From Arthrobacter beigongshangensis (lineage in GTDB: Bacteria > Bacillota > Bacilli > Bacillales_A > Planococcaceae), in contig NZ_JADHDX010000001.1 of assembly GCF_016820585.1 (NCBI RefSeq), positions 434,001-498,000 of the forward strand: a stretch of 64,000 bases of DNA, in the 5' to 3' direction. The position numbers and the translations under genes were made by a program. The notes below the pieces were generated by a model, which saw only the letters and a list, made by a program, of their open reading frames with translations, made no database searches and was not told where the DNA came from. Shown here in pieces: positions 17,409 through 26,864 of the stretch. Every line of letters starts with the position of its first letter. Within the stretch, counting starts at the first letter, position 1.

Positions 17409-17605
17409 TTATCTTCGTTCAGCGGAAAACCTGCTGGATAAAGATAAAGCCTCCGGCGGATGTCGCAGATTTTTTAGGGTGCTTAGGAAGGCAGACTAAG
17501 TGCGCGACGTCCTGAAAAGTGTCTTAATTTCTGCAAAGAACGCAGAAATACGGCAAATCGAACCCTTCGCTGTTCGATTCGCAATTACGCCGAGGTATAA
17601 TTGAT
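17409..17605 (+). repeat. Intergenic repeat, long form, copy 5 (dprA-topA gap)
   Basis: TTATCTTCGTTCAGC at 17409 onwards and CTGGATAAAGATAA ending at 17447 form the outer hairpin. GCCTCCGGCGG follows at 17449-17459, then GATGTCGCAGATTTTTT. The middle is long and carries several small inverted repeats (TTTCTGC..GCAGAAA near 17528-17548; AATCGAAC..GTTCGATT near 17557-17579). The core is AATTACGCC (17583-17591) with GGTATAATT (17594-17602). The topA start is 39 nt downstream. The 307-nt gap holds no gene. Confidence 0.75.
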
Positions 17606-17644
17606 AGAATAAATACGGAACCTCTTTAAGGAGGCACATAAATA

Positions 17645-19720
17645 ATGGCAGATTACTTAGTAATCGTGGAATCCCCTGCAAAGGCGAAAACGATTGAACG
17701 CTATCTTGGGAAAAAATATAAAGTACGTGCATCACTCGGTCATTTGCGCGATCTTCCGCGCAGTCAAATGGGTGTCGATACTGAAAATAATTATGAACCG
17801 AAGTATATTACCATTCGTGGTAAAGGCCCCATTCTTCAAGATTTGAAAAAAGAAGCGAAAAAAGCAAAAAAAATCTTTCTCGCGGCTGACCCCGACAGAG
17901 AAGGGGAAGCGATTGCGTGGCATCTAGCACATCAGCTTGGTGTTGACATCGATTCGGATTGTCGTGTCGTCTTCAATGAGATTACGAAAGAGGCAATTAA
18001 GGAATCGTTTAAAAATCCAAGGCCGATTGACATGGACCTAGTGGACGCTCAACAAGCGCGCCGCATACTAGATAGACTTGTAGGCTATAACATTAGCCCG
18101 ATTTTATGGAAGAAAGTTAAAAAAGGTCTTTCAGCTGGACGTGTTCAGTCTGTTGCACTTCGCTTAATCATCGACCGGGAAAATGAAATTCAGACGTTTG
18201 TTCCTGAAGAATATTGGAGCATTACGAGCCAATTTAAAAAAGGTAATAAGGAATTTGAAGCTGTATTTTATGGTGATACAAAGAAAAAAGTGAAGCTTGT
18301 AAACAAAGAGCAAGTCGATGCAATCATTGGTCAGCTGGACAAAGGTGACTTTGAAATTGCAAACGTCGTGAAAAAAGAACGGAAGCGCAATCCTGCATTA
18401 CCATTCACTACGTCATCCTTACAGCAAGAGGCTGCCCGTAAGTTGAACTTCCGAGCAAGGAAAACGATGATGCTTGCTCAACAGCTTTATGAGGGGATTA
18501 ACCTCGGTAAAGAAGGCAGCGTCGGTCTGATCACTTATATGAGAACGGATTCAACGCGAATCGCTGATAGTGCGAAAGAAGAAGCGAAGTCATTTATCGA
18601 AACAATGTATGGAAAAGAATTCGTGACGGCAACAAAGCCAGTTAAAAAAGATTCTACTAAAACGCAGGATGCGCACGAGGCGGTTCGACCTACATCTGTT
18701 ATGCGCCCTCCGGCTGCTATGAAAACAGTGTTATCACGTGATCAATTGCGACTATACAAGCTTATTTGGGAACGTTTCGTCGCGAGCCAGATGGCCCCTG
18801 CCATCCTGGATACGGTTACAGTCGATCTTGTGAACAATGATGTTCGCTTTAGAGCGAACGGCTCACAGGTCAAATTCCAAGGGTTTATGAAGGTGTATGT
18901 AGAAGGCGATGACGATAAGGAAGAAGAAAAGGATCGTATTTTGCCACCGCTAGAAGAAGGCGAGCATTTGAAATATAGTGATATCGATCCGAAGCAGCAC
19001 TTTACACAACCACCGCCAAGGTACTCGGAAGCGAGATTAGTCAAAACATTGGAAGAGTTAGGCATAGGTCGTCCTTCCACTTTTGCACCGACGCTTGATA
19101 CGATTCAAAAGCGCGGCTATGTGACGTTGGATGCCAAGCGCTTTATCCCGACGGAGCTTGGTGAAATTGTCCATCAAGCAGTCAATCAATATTTTCCTGA
19201 TATTATCGATGTAGAATTTACGGCGCAAATGGAGCAGGGACTTGATAATGTCGAGGAAGGTAACATTAAATGGGTTGAAGTCATTGATTTGTTCTATCGC
19301 GATTTTGAAAAGCATGTTCAAGTAGCTGATGCTGAGATGGAAAAAATTGAAATTAAAGATGAGCCTGCTGGTGAGGATTGCGAAAAATGTGGTTTACCAA
19401 TGGTGTTTAAGCTAGGTCGTTACGGTAAGTTCATGGCTTGCTCTGGTTTTCCAGATTGTCGCAATACGAAGGCGATTATTAAGCCGATTGGCGTCACTTG
19501 TCCGACTTGTAAAGAGGGGCAAGTGGTTGAGCGAAAAAGTAAGACGAAGCGGATTTTCTACGGCTGCGACCGTTACCCAGAATGTGAATATGTATCATGG
19601 GACAAGCCGGTTGCTAGACCTTGTCCAAAATGTGAGCATACGCTAGTTGAGAAGAAATTGAAAAAAGGTGTACAAATTCAATGTACGGAATGTGATTATA
19701 AAGAGGATACACAGCAATAA
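17645..19720 (+). CDS. topA: DNA topoisomerase I
   Basis: TopA (691 aa) relaxes negative supercoils by cutting one DNA strand through a tyrosine. The Toprim domain starts at once ([19 protein letters not shown]) with the acidic cluster ADPDREGEA near 81. The nucleophile is Tyr298 in [12 protein letters not shown]. The C-terminus carries three zinc-ribbon modules with CxxC pairs: CEKC...C...C near 579, CPTC...C near 620 and CPKCEHT...CTEC near 659. The length matches the Bacillus enzyme. The ATG is preceded by AAGGAGG. Repeat copy 5 lies immediately upstream and a terminator-like hairpin downstream. Confidence 0.98.
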   Translation: MADYLVIVESPAKAKTIERYLGKKYKVRASLGHLRDLPRSQMGVDTENNYEPKYITIRGKGPILQDLKKEAKKAKKIFLAADPDREGEAIAWHLAHQLGVDIDSDCRVVFNEITKEAIKESFKNPRPIDMDLVDAQQARRILDRLVGYNISPILWKKVKKGLSAGRVQSVALRLIIDRENEIQTFVPEEYWSITSQFKKGNKEFEAVFYGDTKKKVKLVNKEQVDAIIGQLDKGDFEIANVVKKERKRNPALPFTTSSLQQEAARKLNFRARKTMMLAQQLYEGINLGKEGSVGLITYMRTDSTRIADSAKEEAKSFIETMYGKEFVTATKPVKKDSTKTQDAHEAVRPTSVMRPPAAMKTVLSRDQLRLYKLIWERFVASQMAPAILDTVTVDLVNNDVRFRANGSQVKFQGFMKVYVEGDDDKEEEKDRILPPLEEGEHLKYSDIDPKQHFTQPPPRYSEARLVKTLEELGIGRPSTFAPTLDTIQKRGYVTLDAKRFIPTELGEIVHQAVNQYFPDIIDVEFTAQMEQGLDNVEEGNIKWVEVIDLFYRDFEKHVQVADAEMEKIEIKDEPAGEDCEKCGLPMVFKLGRYGKFMACSGFPDCRNTKAIIKPIGVTCPTCKEGQVVERKSKTKRIFYGCDRYPECEYVSWDKPVARPCPKCEHTLVEKKLKKGVQIQCTECDYKEDTQQ

Positions 19721-19751
19721 AGTTGATTTCACTGAATCCGCTACGGTGCTC

Positions 19752-19816
19752 GGGGTGCCTCCCGCCATAAGCCAGGTAGCTTCGCCACCAGTCTTATGGC
19801 TTCGGCGACCCCTTTT
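19752..19816 (+). terminator. Large hairpin, probable terminator after topA
   Basis: GGGGT (19752-19756) pairs with ACCCC (19808-19812), and CCATAAG (19765-19771) with CTTATGG (19793-19799), plus a small inner stem, followed by only four T. The short T tract makes termination uncertain. The unusually high GC of this gap (about 19736-19835) against its surroundings suggests an inserted repeat of another type. Confidence 0.5.
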
Positions 19817-19882
19817 AAGGTGCCTTCGCTTGGTTCACAAATCCAACCTTATTAATAAGTATTGTGGAAAGTAGGTAATGGA

Positions 19883-21196
19883 ATGACACCCACCGTAAAT
19901 GTTATAGGTGCTGGACTTGCTGGAAGTGAGGCTGCGTGGCAAATTGCGAGCCGGGGAGTGAATGTGCGTCTATTTGAAATGAGACCAGTCAAACAGACAC
20001 CTGCGCATCACACGGACAAATTTGCTGAACTGGTGTGTAGTAACTCATTGCGTGCCAACAACTTAACGAATGCAGTCGGCGTCATCAAAGAAGAGATGAG
20101 AAAACTTGATTCGCTCATTATTCGTGCGGCGGATGCCTGTGCAGTTCCGGCCGGAGGAGCGTTAGCTGTTGACCGCCATGAGTTTGCGGGCAATGTAACA
20201 GAGACAATTCGAAACCATTCACTCATCGAAATTGTGAATGAGGAAGTAACAGAACTTCCAGAGGGAATTACGATTATTGCGACAGGTCCACTTACATCAC
20301 CGGCACTTGCGGAGCAAATTCTTAAATTGACAGGTGAGGAATATCTTTATTTCTATGATGCGGCAGCGCCAATCATTGAAAAAGATTCGATTGATATGGA
20401 CAAGGTTTATTTAAAATCTCGTTATGATAAAGGCGAAGCGGCTTATCTGAACTGTCCGATGAATGAAGAGGAATTCGAACGGTTTCACAACGCTCTCGTT
20501 GCAGCGGAAGTAGTTCCTTTAAAAGAATTTGAAAAAGAAATTTACTTTGAAGGCTGTATGCCTGTAGAAGTGCTTGCTCAACGCGGTGAAAAAACCTTGC
20601 TATTCGGAGCACTTAAACCAGTAGGCTTAGAGCATCCTGAGACAGGAAAGCGTCCGAAAGCAGTTGTGCAGCTGCGTCAAGATGACGCTGCAGGTACTTT
20701 GTACAATATCGTCGGGTTCCAAACGCATATGAAATGGGGAGCGCAAAAAGAAGTTATTAATCTTATTCCGGGGCTGGAAAACGTTGAAATTGTACGCTAT
20801 GGTGTGATGCATCGAAATACATTTGTCAACTCACCCCGGGTACTAGACGCGACTTATCAATTGAAAGCAAATCCGAATATTTTCTTTGCCGGTCAGATGA
20901 CAGGTGTTGAAGGATATGTAGAATCAGCTGGTTCAGGTCTAATAGCTGGCATCAATGCGGCAAATTTGGCGCTAGGAAAAGAACCAATCCTCTTCCCACA
21001 TGAAACGGCATTGGGAAGCATGGCGCGCTATATTACGGAAGCAGACCCCAAAAACTTTCAACCGATGAATATTAATTTCGGATTGTTCCCAGAGCTTGGC
21101 GAACGTGTGAAGTCCAAGGTTGAACGTGCAGAAAAACATGCGGAACGTGCATTGAAGACTATACTAGAATTTCAACCAACCGTATCGACTAATTAA
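19883..21196 (+). CDS. trmFO: Methylenetetrahydrofolate-tRNA-(uracil-5-)-methyltransferase TrmFO
   Basis: TrmFO (437 aa) is the folate- and FAD-dependent enzyme that makes ribothymidine at U54 of tRNAs in Gram-positive bacteria. The FAD motif GAGLAGSEA sits at residues 9-17. Other family segments are [27 protein letters not shown], the catalytic-region [14 protein letters not shown] and [17 protein letters not shown]. The ATG at 19883 with AGGTA upstream matches the family N-terminus; an in-frame ATG at 19862 would add seven unlikely residues. The gene sits between topA and xerC, as in Bacillus. A terminator follows at 21206-21250. Confidence 0.97.
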   Translation: MTPTVNVIGAGLAGSEAAWQIASRGVNVRLFEMRPVKQTPAHHTDKFAELVCSNSLRANNLTNAVGVIKEEMRKLDSLIIRAADACAVPAGGALAVDRHEFAGNVTETIRNHSLIEIVNEEVTELPEGITIIATGPLTSPALAEQILKLTGEEYLYFYDAAAPIIEKDSIDMDKVYLKSRYDKGEAAYLNCPMNEEEFERFHNALVAAEVVPLKEFEKEIYFEGCMPVEVLAQRGEKTLLFGALKPVGLEHPETGKRPKAVVQLRQDDAAGTLYNIVGFQTHMKWGAQKEVINLIPGLENVEIVRYGVMHRNTFVNSPRVLDATYQLKANPNIFFAGQMTGVEGYVESAGSGLIAGINAANLALGKEPILFPHETALGSMARYITEADPKNFQPMNINFGLFPELGERVKSKVERAEKHAERALKTILEFQPTVSTN

Positions 21197-21205
21197 TAAA
21201 TGACG

Positions 21206-21250
21206 AAAAGAAGTAGTTCTGGGAGAAAATCCTAGTCTTCTTCTTTTTTT
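21206..21250 (+). terminator. Intrinsic terminator after trmFO
   Basis: AAGAAG (21208-21213) pairs with CTTCTT (21237-21242) around an inner stem CTGGGA/TCCTAG, followed by a run of eight or more T. Confidence 0.8.
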
Positions 21251-21500
21251 TACGTTAAAGTACTTAATTGATGTGGCGTAATTTTCAGATATGAACAAAT
21301 TGTGTCAGGAAAACGAACAAATCAAAAGAGGTCTGACTTCTTATGAAAAGAAAGTTGCTCGATGTTCATCATATAATGTATAGTGAATCGTGGATGACTT
21401 TTGAATAAGCGAATTAATCGCCATTTTCTAGTCACTTTGTACGTCAGAGCGCTACTATACTTCGTAAAATGTGTTTTACTATTCAAACGACTCGTAATTT
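21251..21500. other. Non-coding gap upstream of xerC
   Basis: About 290 nt between the trmFO terminator and xerC hold no convincing gene. The only open frame of note is a 21-codon ATG frame at 21343-21408 with a poorly spaced AGAGG; I do not call it. The stretch is AT-rich. GGCGTAATT near 21274 resembles one arm of the repeat core but has no partner. Confidence 0.5.
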
Positions 21501-21509
21501 TGTTATAAT
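21501..21509 (+). promoter_or_regulatory. Extended -10 promoter for xerC
   Basis: TGTTATAAT at 21501-21509 is a perfect extended -10 element, 33 nt upstream of the start. The best -35 candidate (TTCAAA at 21482) is weak, as is usual for extended -10 promoters. Confidence 0.55.
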
Positions 21510-21542
21510 ACCAGAGGCTTTTCATTCTAAGGGGTGAATTAT

Positions 21543-22442
21543 ATGGCTCTACAACCATCTCATATTCGGGATGAATACATTACTTATGTCCGCTTGGAAA
21601 AAAACTACTCATTTTATACCGTATTAGAATATGAAAAAGATGTCGATGCATTTCTGGAATTTCTAGAGGTCGAAGGAATAACCGATTTGAATGATGTCGC
21701 ATATTCTGAAGCGAGGCTTTACGTGACAGGCCTGTATGATAAAGGATTGGCAAGAGCGTCGATTTCTAGAAAGATTTCTTCAGTTCGTTCTTTTTTTAAG
21801 TTTGCGAATGCTCGCTATGACATCAATGATATTGCATTCCGATCGCTGCATCATCCGAAAAAGGAAGAACGGCTTCCGGCTTTTTTTTATGAAGAGGAAC
21901 TGGAATTGTTATTTTCGTCTTGTAAAGGGGAAGATAAGAAATCATTACGTGATTATGCCATCCTCGAGTTACTTTATGCAACGGGCATACGTGTAAGTGA
22001 GTTGCTATCCATACGAATGAAGGATATTGATGACCATCTAGGCATTGTCCTCATCATGGGGAAGGGTCGTAAAGAACGTTATGTGCCTTTTGGCAGTTAT
22101 GCACAATCTGCATTGGATGCTTACCGTGAAAACAGTAGGCTGGATTTGATGAAACAGAAAGAGCATGATATGTTATTTGTCAATTTACGTGGTGATCCGC
22201 TAACCGATAGAGGGGTGCGTCATATACTAAGCAAGATGATGGAACAGGCATCACTACACTCGAAAATATATCCGCATATGATTCGCCATTCTTTTGCAAC
22301 GCATCTGCTAGCAGGTGGTGCTGATATGAGAACTGTTCAAGAGTTACTTGGCCATAGTCATTTATCTTCAACGCAAGTGTATACCCATATTACGAAAGAG
22401 CATTTACGGAAAACGTATATGAATACGCATCCGCGAGCATAG
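21543..22442 (+). CDS. xerC: Tyrosine recombinase XerC (CodV)
   Basis: XerC (299 aa) works with XerD at the dif site to resolve chromosome dimers. The N-terminal SAM-like core-binding domain precedes a complete catalytic domain. The residues are Arg150 in ATGIRVSEL, His245 and Arg248 in HMIRHSFATHLL, His271 in LGHSHLSSTQ and the nucleophile Tyr280 in VYTHIT. The ATG at 21543 lies 8 nt after AAGGGG; an upstream GTG overlaps that site and is rejected. It begins the xerC-hslV-hslU-codY cluster known from Bacillus as codV-clpQ-clpY-codY. hslV starts 12 nt after the stop. Confidence 0.96.
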   Translation: MALQPSHIRDEYITYVRLEKNYSFYTVLEYEKDVDAFLEFLEVEGITDLNDVAYSEARLYVTGLYDKGLARASISRKISSVRSFFKFANARYDINDIAFRSLHHPKKEERLPAFFYEEELELLFSSCKGEDKKSLRDYAILELLYATGIRVSELLSIRMKDIDDHLGIVLIMGKGRKERYVPFGSYAQSALDAYRENSRLDLMKQKEHDMLFVNLRGDPLTDRGVRHILSKMMEQASLHSKIYPHMIRHSFATHLLAGGADMRTVQELLGHSHLSSTQVYTHITKEHLRKTYMNTHPRA

Positions 22443-22454
22443 GAGGAAGATAGG

Positions 22455-22997
22455 ATGGAGTTCCATGCAACGACGATTTTTGCGATTCGCCATGAGGGGT
22501 CTTGTGCTATGTCAGGCGATGGGCAGGTAACGGTAGGAAATGCAGTCGTGATGAAGCGTACAGCGAAAAAAGTGCGTAGAATCTTCGGTGGAAAAGTATT
22601 GGCAGGATTTGCAGGATCGGTGGCAGACGCCTTCACATTATTTGAATTATTCGAGGCGAAGCTAACGGAGTACAATGGAAATCTTGAACGTGCCTCTGTT
22701 GAATTGGCAAAGGAATGGCGTGGAGATCGAATTCTTCGGAAACTTGAAGCGATGTTACTCGTCATGGATAGTGAACGTTTATTACTTGTATCGGGAACAG
22801 GAGAGGTTATCGAACCCGATGATGGCATTTTGGCTATTGGTTCGGGCGGCAACTATGCGCTCGCTGCTGGCCGGGCATTGAAAAAGTATAGCGGTCATTC
22901 GCTGACTGCGCCGGAAATTGCGAAAGCGGCTTTGGAAACGGCTGCTGAAATTTGTGTCTACACGAATGACAACATTATTGTGGAGGTCCTCGAATGA
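22455..22997 (+). CDS. hslV: ATP-dependent protease subunit HslV (ClpQ/CodW)
   Basis: HslV (180 aa) forms the double-hexamer peptidase of the HslUV (ClpYQ) complex. The core [21 protein letters not shown] and the later [14 protein letters not shown] are characteristic. The family's catalytic Thr normally follows directly on the initiator Met. Here it is Thr6, behind the short leader MEFHA, and no in-frame start exists closer to it. AGGAGGA precedes the ATG, so the leader is real. Similar HATT leaders occur in other Firmicutes, where processing or an N-terminal serine has been discussed. The stop overlaps hslU (ATGA), as expected for a fixed-ratio complex. Confidence 0.96.
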   Translation: MEFHATTIFAIRHEGSCAMSGDGQVTVGNAVVMKRTAKKVRRIFGGKVLAGFAGSVADAFTLFELFEAKLTEYNGNLERASVELAKEWRGDRILRKLEAMLLVMDSERLLLVSGTGEVIEPDDGILAIGSGGNYALAAGRALKKYSGHSLTAPEIAKAALETAAEICVYTNDNIIVEVLE

Positions 22998-24397
22998 CTA
23001 ACAGACAGGAACTGACGCCAAAGGAATTGACTGCGCATCTTGACCGTTTTATTATCGGCCAAAACGATGCTAAACGAGCCGTTGCTGTTGCGATTCGTAA
23101 TCGGTATAGAAGAAGTCGATTACCAGACGAAGAAAAAAGTGAAATCATTCCGAAAAACATTCTAATGATTGGTCCGACTGGTGTTGGGAAGACTGAAATT
23201 GCAAGAAGGATTGCTAAGCTAGTCAATGCGCCATTCATTAAAGTCGAAGCGACAAAGTTTACTGAAGTAGGCTATGTCGGACGTGATGTCGAGTCGATGG
23301 TAAGAGATCTAACTGAAGTCGGGGTGCGTATTGTTCGGCAAGAACAGCGTGAAGCTGTAAAAGCGCATGCAACTGTCCTAGCTGAGGAACGATTGGTCGA
23401 GCTGCTTGTTCCTGAAAAAAAGAAAATGGGTGGCGGTATGCAAAATCCATTTGAAATGCTGTTTGGACAAAAGGCGGAGCCAGAAGAAACCGATTATGCA
23501 GAGATTGCCGAAGTGAAGAGCAAACGCTCGACCGTCGCGGCGGGCTTAAAAGCGGGGCAGCTGGAAGAGCAAATGGTCACAATTGAAGTGACTGCTCAGC
23601 AACCATCTATGTTTGATGCGCTACAAGGTTCGGGTATGGAACAAATGGGTGCCAATATGCAAGACGCCCTCTCTTCCTTCATGCCGAAAAAATCAGTGAA
23701 ACGTAAGATGAAAGTAAAGGATGCCCGTAAAGCCCTCGAAGCTGAGGAAGCTGACAAACTGATTGACCATGATGAAATTGCAAGGCGGGCAATTGAATTA
23801 ACGGAGCAATCGGGCATTATCTTCATTGACGAAATGGACAAAATTGCTAGTCGTAACGGTGGAGGTTCTTCAGCGGATGTTTCGCGAGAAGGTGTTCAGC
23901 GAGATATTTTACCGATTGTTGAAGGGTCAACAATTTCGACGAAGTATGGAGCGGTGAAGACAGACTTCATTTTGTTCATTGCAGCGGGTGCCTTTCACAC
24001 AGCGAAGCCTTCGGATATTATTCCCGAGCTTCAAGGTCGTTTCCCGATTCGTGTTGAACTGGAGAAGCTGTCGAAGGATGATTTTGAACGCATTTTGAAA
24101 GAGCCGGACTTCTCGCTAATTCGTCAATATGAAAAATTATTAGCGACTGAAGATGTTGTATTGGATTTTACAGACGAGGCAATTAGCAAACTCGCGGAAA
24201 TTGCATTTGACGTGAATGATCATACAGAAAATATTGGTGCAAGACGACTTCATACAATTTTGGAGAAGCTACTCGAGGAATTATCATTTGAGGCGGCTGA
24301 TATTGGACCTACAACAATTAAAATAACACCGGCTTATGTCGATGAAAAGTTAAAAAACATTGCTAAAAACAAAGATTTGTCACAATTTATACTATAA
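22994..24397 (+). CDS. hslU: ATP-dependent protease ATPase subunit HslU (ClpY)
   Basis: HslU (467 aa) is the AAA+ unfoldase that feeds substrates to HslV. The N-terminus [17 protein letters not shown] is typical, with the pore-region loop [14 protein letters not shown] near 95. Walker A is GPTGVGKT at about 60-67 and Walker B is [11 protein letters not shown] near 275-285. The variable I domain (about 110-245) is Met- and Gln-rich ([24 protein letters not shown]). The C-terminal helical domain ends in [13 protein letters not shown], the tail that inserts into HslV. Overlap with hslV and 99 nt to codY match the Bacillus cod operon. Confidence 0.97.
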   Translation: MTNRQELTPKELTAHLDRFIIGQNDAKRAVAVAIRNRYRRSRLPDEEKSEIIPKNILMIGPTGVGKTEIARRIAKLVNAPFIKVEATKFTEVGYVGRDVESMVRDLTEVGVRIVRQEQREAVKAHATVLAEERLVELLVPEKKKMGGGMQNPFEMLFGQKAEPEETDYAEIAEVKSKRSTVAAGLKAGQLEEQMVTIEVTAQQPSMFDALQGSGMEQMGANMQDALSSFMPKKSVKRKMKVKDARKALEAEEADKLIDHDEIARRAIELTEQSGIIFIDEMDKIASRNGGGSSADVSREGVQRDILPIVEGSTISTKYGAVKTDFILFIAAGAFHTAKPSDIIPELQGRFPIRVELEKLSKDDFERILKEPDFSLIRQYEKLLATEDVVLDFTDEAISKLAEIAFDVNDHTENIGARRLHTILEKLLEELSFEAADIGPTTIKITPAYVDEKLKNIAKNKDLSQFIL

Positions 24398-24496
24398 TTG
24401 AAACGTTTTAGTTTATTTAATGATTGAAAACCTTTAGAATATTCATTAAACACAATAACAAATATATTAACAACTATCCCAAGGAGGAAACAACAA

Positions 24497-25273
24497 ATGT
24501 CATTATTAGTAAGAACACGTGAAATCAATGCTATGCTACAAAGATCAGCAGGTAAACCGGTAAACTTTAAAGAAATGGCGGAGAAGTTAAGTTCGGTTAT
24601 TGAATGTAATGCTTTTATCGTCAGCAGAAAAGGTAAATTACTTGGTCTTGAAATTCACCATCAAATTGAAAACGATCGTATGAAAAAAATGTTTGAAGAA
24701 CGTAAATTCCCAGAAGAGTACACAAACAGACTGTTTGAAGTAAGAGAAACTTCTTCAAACCTAGATGTTGATAGCATTCATACGGTATTCCCAGTTGAAA
24801 ACCGTGAGCTGTTCAAAGAAGGCTTGACAACGATTGTTCCAATTATCGGTGGTGGGGAGCGTCTTGGTACGCTAATTTTGGCAAGACTGAAAGAAGATTT
24901 CCAAGAAGATGATCTAATTCTTGCTGAGTATGGTGCAACAGTTGTTGGTATGGAAATTTTACGTGAAAAATCAGAGCAAATTGAAACAGAAGCTCGCAGT
25001 AAAGCGGTCGTTCAAATGGCTATCAATTCGCTATCTTATAGTGAGCATGAAGCGATTGAGCATATTTTCAATGAGCTTGATGGTAACGAAGGCTTGCTAG
25101 TTGCATCTAAAATTGCAGACCGTGTAGGCATTACACGTTCAGTAATCGTCAACGCGCTACGTAAGCTTGAAAGTGCTGGCGTTATCGAATCTCGTTCGTT
25201 AGGTATGAAAGGTACTTATATCAAAGTGCTAAATGGTAAATTCCTTGAGGAACTTGAAAAACAAAAATCATAA
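24497..25273 (+). CDS. codY: GTP- and branched-chain amino acid-sensing regulator CodY
   Basis: CodY (258 aa) is a global repressor of stationary-phase and nitrogen genes in low-GC Gram-positives. It is active when isoleucine, leucine, valine and GTP are abundant. The N-terminal GAF-type sensor starts [24 protein letters not shown] (given as a landmark in part) and runs to about residue 155. A linker helix is followed by the winged helix-turn-helix with [20 protein letters not shown] near 202. AAGGAGG precedes the ATG. It is the last gene of the xerC cluster and ends at a strong terminator. Its position directly before the fla/che operon is the Bacillus order; CodY controls that operon in B. 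subtilis. I saw no clear CodY box here. Confidence 0.98.
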   Translation: MSLLVRTREINAMLQRSAGKPVNFKEMAEKLSSVIECNAFIVSRKGKLLGLEIHHQIENDRMKKMFEERKFPEEYTNRLFEVRETSSNLDVDSIHTVFPVENRELFKEGLTTIVPIIGGGERLGTLILARLKEDFQEDDLILAEYGATVVGMEILREKSEQIETEARSKAVVQMAINSLSYSEHEAIEHIFNELDGNEGLLVASKIADRVGITRSVIVNALRKLESAGVIESRSLGMKGTYIKVLNGKFLEELEKQKS

Positions 25274-25292
25274 TAAGTTAGTCTAAAAGACG

Positions 25293-25322
25293 CCTCTTCT
25301 GAAATCAGAAGAGGTATTTTTT
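25293..25322 (+). terminator. Intrinsic terminator after codY
   Basis: CCTCTTCTGA and TCAGAAGAGG pair perfectly (25293-25314, 10 bp, 2-nt centre), followed by TATTTTTTA. Confidence 0.88.
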
Positions 25323-25477
25323 ATGCAATTGAAAGTGTTTTATTGGAAAAAATGTATAGGACTTACGGTTAAATACGCACTTTAGATATAAGTATAATAG
25401 ACCTATTGGGTTAATTGTAAAAAATTATCTATTGATAAAACGGTTGTTTAGGACTAAGAGATATTCACTGTATTTAA

Positions 25478-25507
25478 TAGACAAGATTCGCTAACATCCG
25501 CTACAAT
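25478..25507 (+). promoter_or_regulatory. Putative sigma-A promoter of the fla/che operon
   Basis: TAGACA at 25478-25483 and TACAAT at 25502-25507 are 18 nt apart, about 105 nt before flgB. This is the best match in the 339-nt codY-flgB gap, which otherwise holds no gene. No sigma-D-like GCCGAT element was seen in this gap. Confidence 0.5.
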
Positions 25508-25612
25508 AGGAGTATATGTTGAAAAGAGTAGTTTGGTAGCAATCAAAAATGTGATCTTGATATTAAGAAAGGCTGTTTGAATTGTACAACTAAGGGAATA
25601 TGAGGTGAATAG

Positions 25613-26005
25613 ATGAATATTTTTGGAGGAACAATTTCAGATTTGGAACGCGGTTTGGATTTCTCCGCTACGAAGGGAAAGGCGATTTCACAAAATATTG
25701 CAAATGTCGACACTCCGAATTACAAAGCGAAAAACGTTAGTTTTAAAGAAGTGTTTGCAGATGTTAGGGCAAACTCACTAGAAGCCTATCGGACAGATGC
25801 CCGTCACATCGCATTCAAATCAAATGGAACGCAGCCGGGTGTATTTAACTATTCGAACTTACGCTATCGCCACAATGGCAACGGAGTAGATATGGATAAG
25901 GAACAGGCTGATCTTGCAGCAAACCAAATTTACTACAATGCACTTGTCGATCGAATTAACGGAAAGTTCAATACGCTACAAAATGTGATTAAAGGAGGCC
26001 GTTGA
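25613..26005 (+). CDS. flgB: Flagellar basal-body rod protein FlgB
   Basis: FlgB (130 aa) is a proximal rod subunit joining the MS ring to the distal rod, exported through the flagellar type III apparatus. The rod motif ISQNIANVDTPNYKAKNVSF (about residues 24-43) and the helical C-terminus common to axial proteins are present. It is the first gene of the long fla/che operon, behind a 339-nt regulatory gap after codY. The ATG follows TATGAGGTGAAT. The stop overlaps a rejected upstream start of flgC, so the two are tightly coupled. Confidence 0.96.
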   Translation: MNIFGGTISDLERGLDFSATKGKAISQNIANVDTPNYKAKNVSFKEVFADVRANSLEAYRTDARHIAFKSNGTQPGVFNYSNLRYRHNGNGVDMDKEQADLAANQIYYNALVDRINGKFNTLQNVIKGGR

Positions 26006-26007
26006 TA

Positions 26008-26469
26008 TTGACGATTTTTCATAGTTTGAACACATCAGCATCTGCCCTAACTGCACAACGTATGCGTATGGATGTTATTTCATCCAATATGGCAAATATT
26101 GATACAACGCGCGGTAAAATGGTCGATGGAGAATGGCAGCCTTATCGCCGTAAAACGGTGACGCTTCAACCACGCGAAGGACAATTTTCATCTATGCTAA
26201 ATGCTTCGATGGGTAGACAAATAAAAGGCTCTGTAGGTAATGGTGTGACGGTTTCAAGAATTCAGGAGGATACCGAAACGCCATTTAAGCTTGTCTTCGA
26301 CCCTAGTCATCCAGATGCAAATGATGAGGGCTACGTTGAAATGCCGAATGTGGACCCACTAAGGGAAATGATTGACCTGATGTCGGCAACACGGTCCTAT
26401 GAGGCGAATATCACTGTGTTAAATGCCAACAAATCAATGCTGATGAAAGCACTTGAAATCGGAAAATAA
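26008..26469 (+). CDS. flgC: Flagellar basal-body rod protein FlgC
   Basis: FlgC (153 aa) is the second proximal rod protein. The N-terminus TIFHSLNTSASALTAQRMRM and the ISSNMANIDTT rod motif identify it, as does the C-terminal LMSATRSYEANITVLNANK. I place the start at the TTG at 26008, 9 nt after AAAGGAGG (25991-25998) and matching the family start. Another TTG at 26002 is too close to that site. Use of TTG in place of ATG is one of several weak starts in this operon. fliE follows after 24 nt. Confidence 0.94.
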   Translation: MTIFHSLNTSASALTAQRMRMDVISSNMANIDTTRGKMVDGEWQPYRRKTVTLQPREGQFSSMLNASMGRQIKGSVGNGVTVSRIQEDTETPFKLVFDPSHPDANDEGYVEMPNVDPLREMIDLMSATRSYEANITVLNANKSMLMKALEIGK

Positions 26470-26493
26470 CTGATTTGAAAAGGAGATAACATA

Positions 26494-26802
26494 ATGGCGA
26501 TACAATCTATTTTAAGTACTGCACCATCTACGGGATTGCTGAAAATGGACACGCAGGTGAAACCAACACCCTATGAATCGCAACAAAATTTCGGTAGCTT
26601 ACTAAAAAATGCGATTGAAGGCGTCAATACGAAGCAGTATGAATCAGATCTAATGACACAAAAATTGGTCATGGGTGAAAATGTCGAACTTCACGACGTT
26701 ATGATTACGGCTCAAAAAGCATCAATTGCTTTAAACGCTACAATGGAAGTTCGTAACAAAGTGATTGAAGCATACCAAGAAATTATTAGGATGCCTGTCT
26801 AA
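26494..26802 (+). CDS. fliE: Flagellar hook-basal body protein FliE
   Basis: FliE (102 aa) links the MS ring to the rod and is the first exported rod component. It is a small helical protein with the typical central NFGSLLKNAIEGVNTKQYESDLMT-like region (residues about 30-53) and the C-terminal LHDVMITAQKASIALNATMEVRNKVIEAYQEI, quoted here in outline as the D0-type helix near 68-99. The ATG follows AAAAGGAG. It lies between flgC and fliF as in B. subtilis. Confidence 0.94.
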   Translation: MAIQSILSTAPSTGLLKMDTQVKPTPYESQQNFGSLLKNAIEGVNTKQYESDLMTQKLVMGENVELHDVMITAQKASIALNATMEVRNKVIEAYQEIIRMPV

Positions 26803-26864
26803 TTGAGTGCATTAAGTGATTGGAAAATGATAATTGAATTACGTATGCTGACCGGGGGATTACA

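Noticed and set aside
21343..21408. 21-codon ATG frame in the trmFO-xerC gap (MKRKLLDVHHIMYSESWMTFE).
   Set aside because: Ribosome site is weakly spaced, the frame is very short and nothing else supports translation.
21543..22442. xerC as the integrase of a mobile element.
   Set aside because: It lies in the conserved xerC-hslV-hslU-codY cluster, without attachment repeats or cargo genes.
24398..24496. Possible CodY autoregulatory box or promoter before codY.
   Set aside because: No convincing match to the CodY-box palindrome and no -35/-10 pair with good spacing; the stretch is simply AT-rich.
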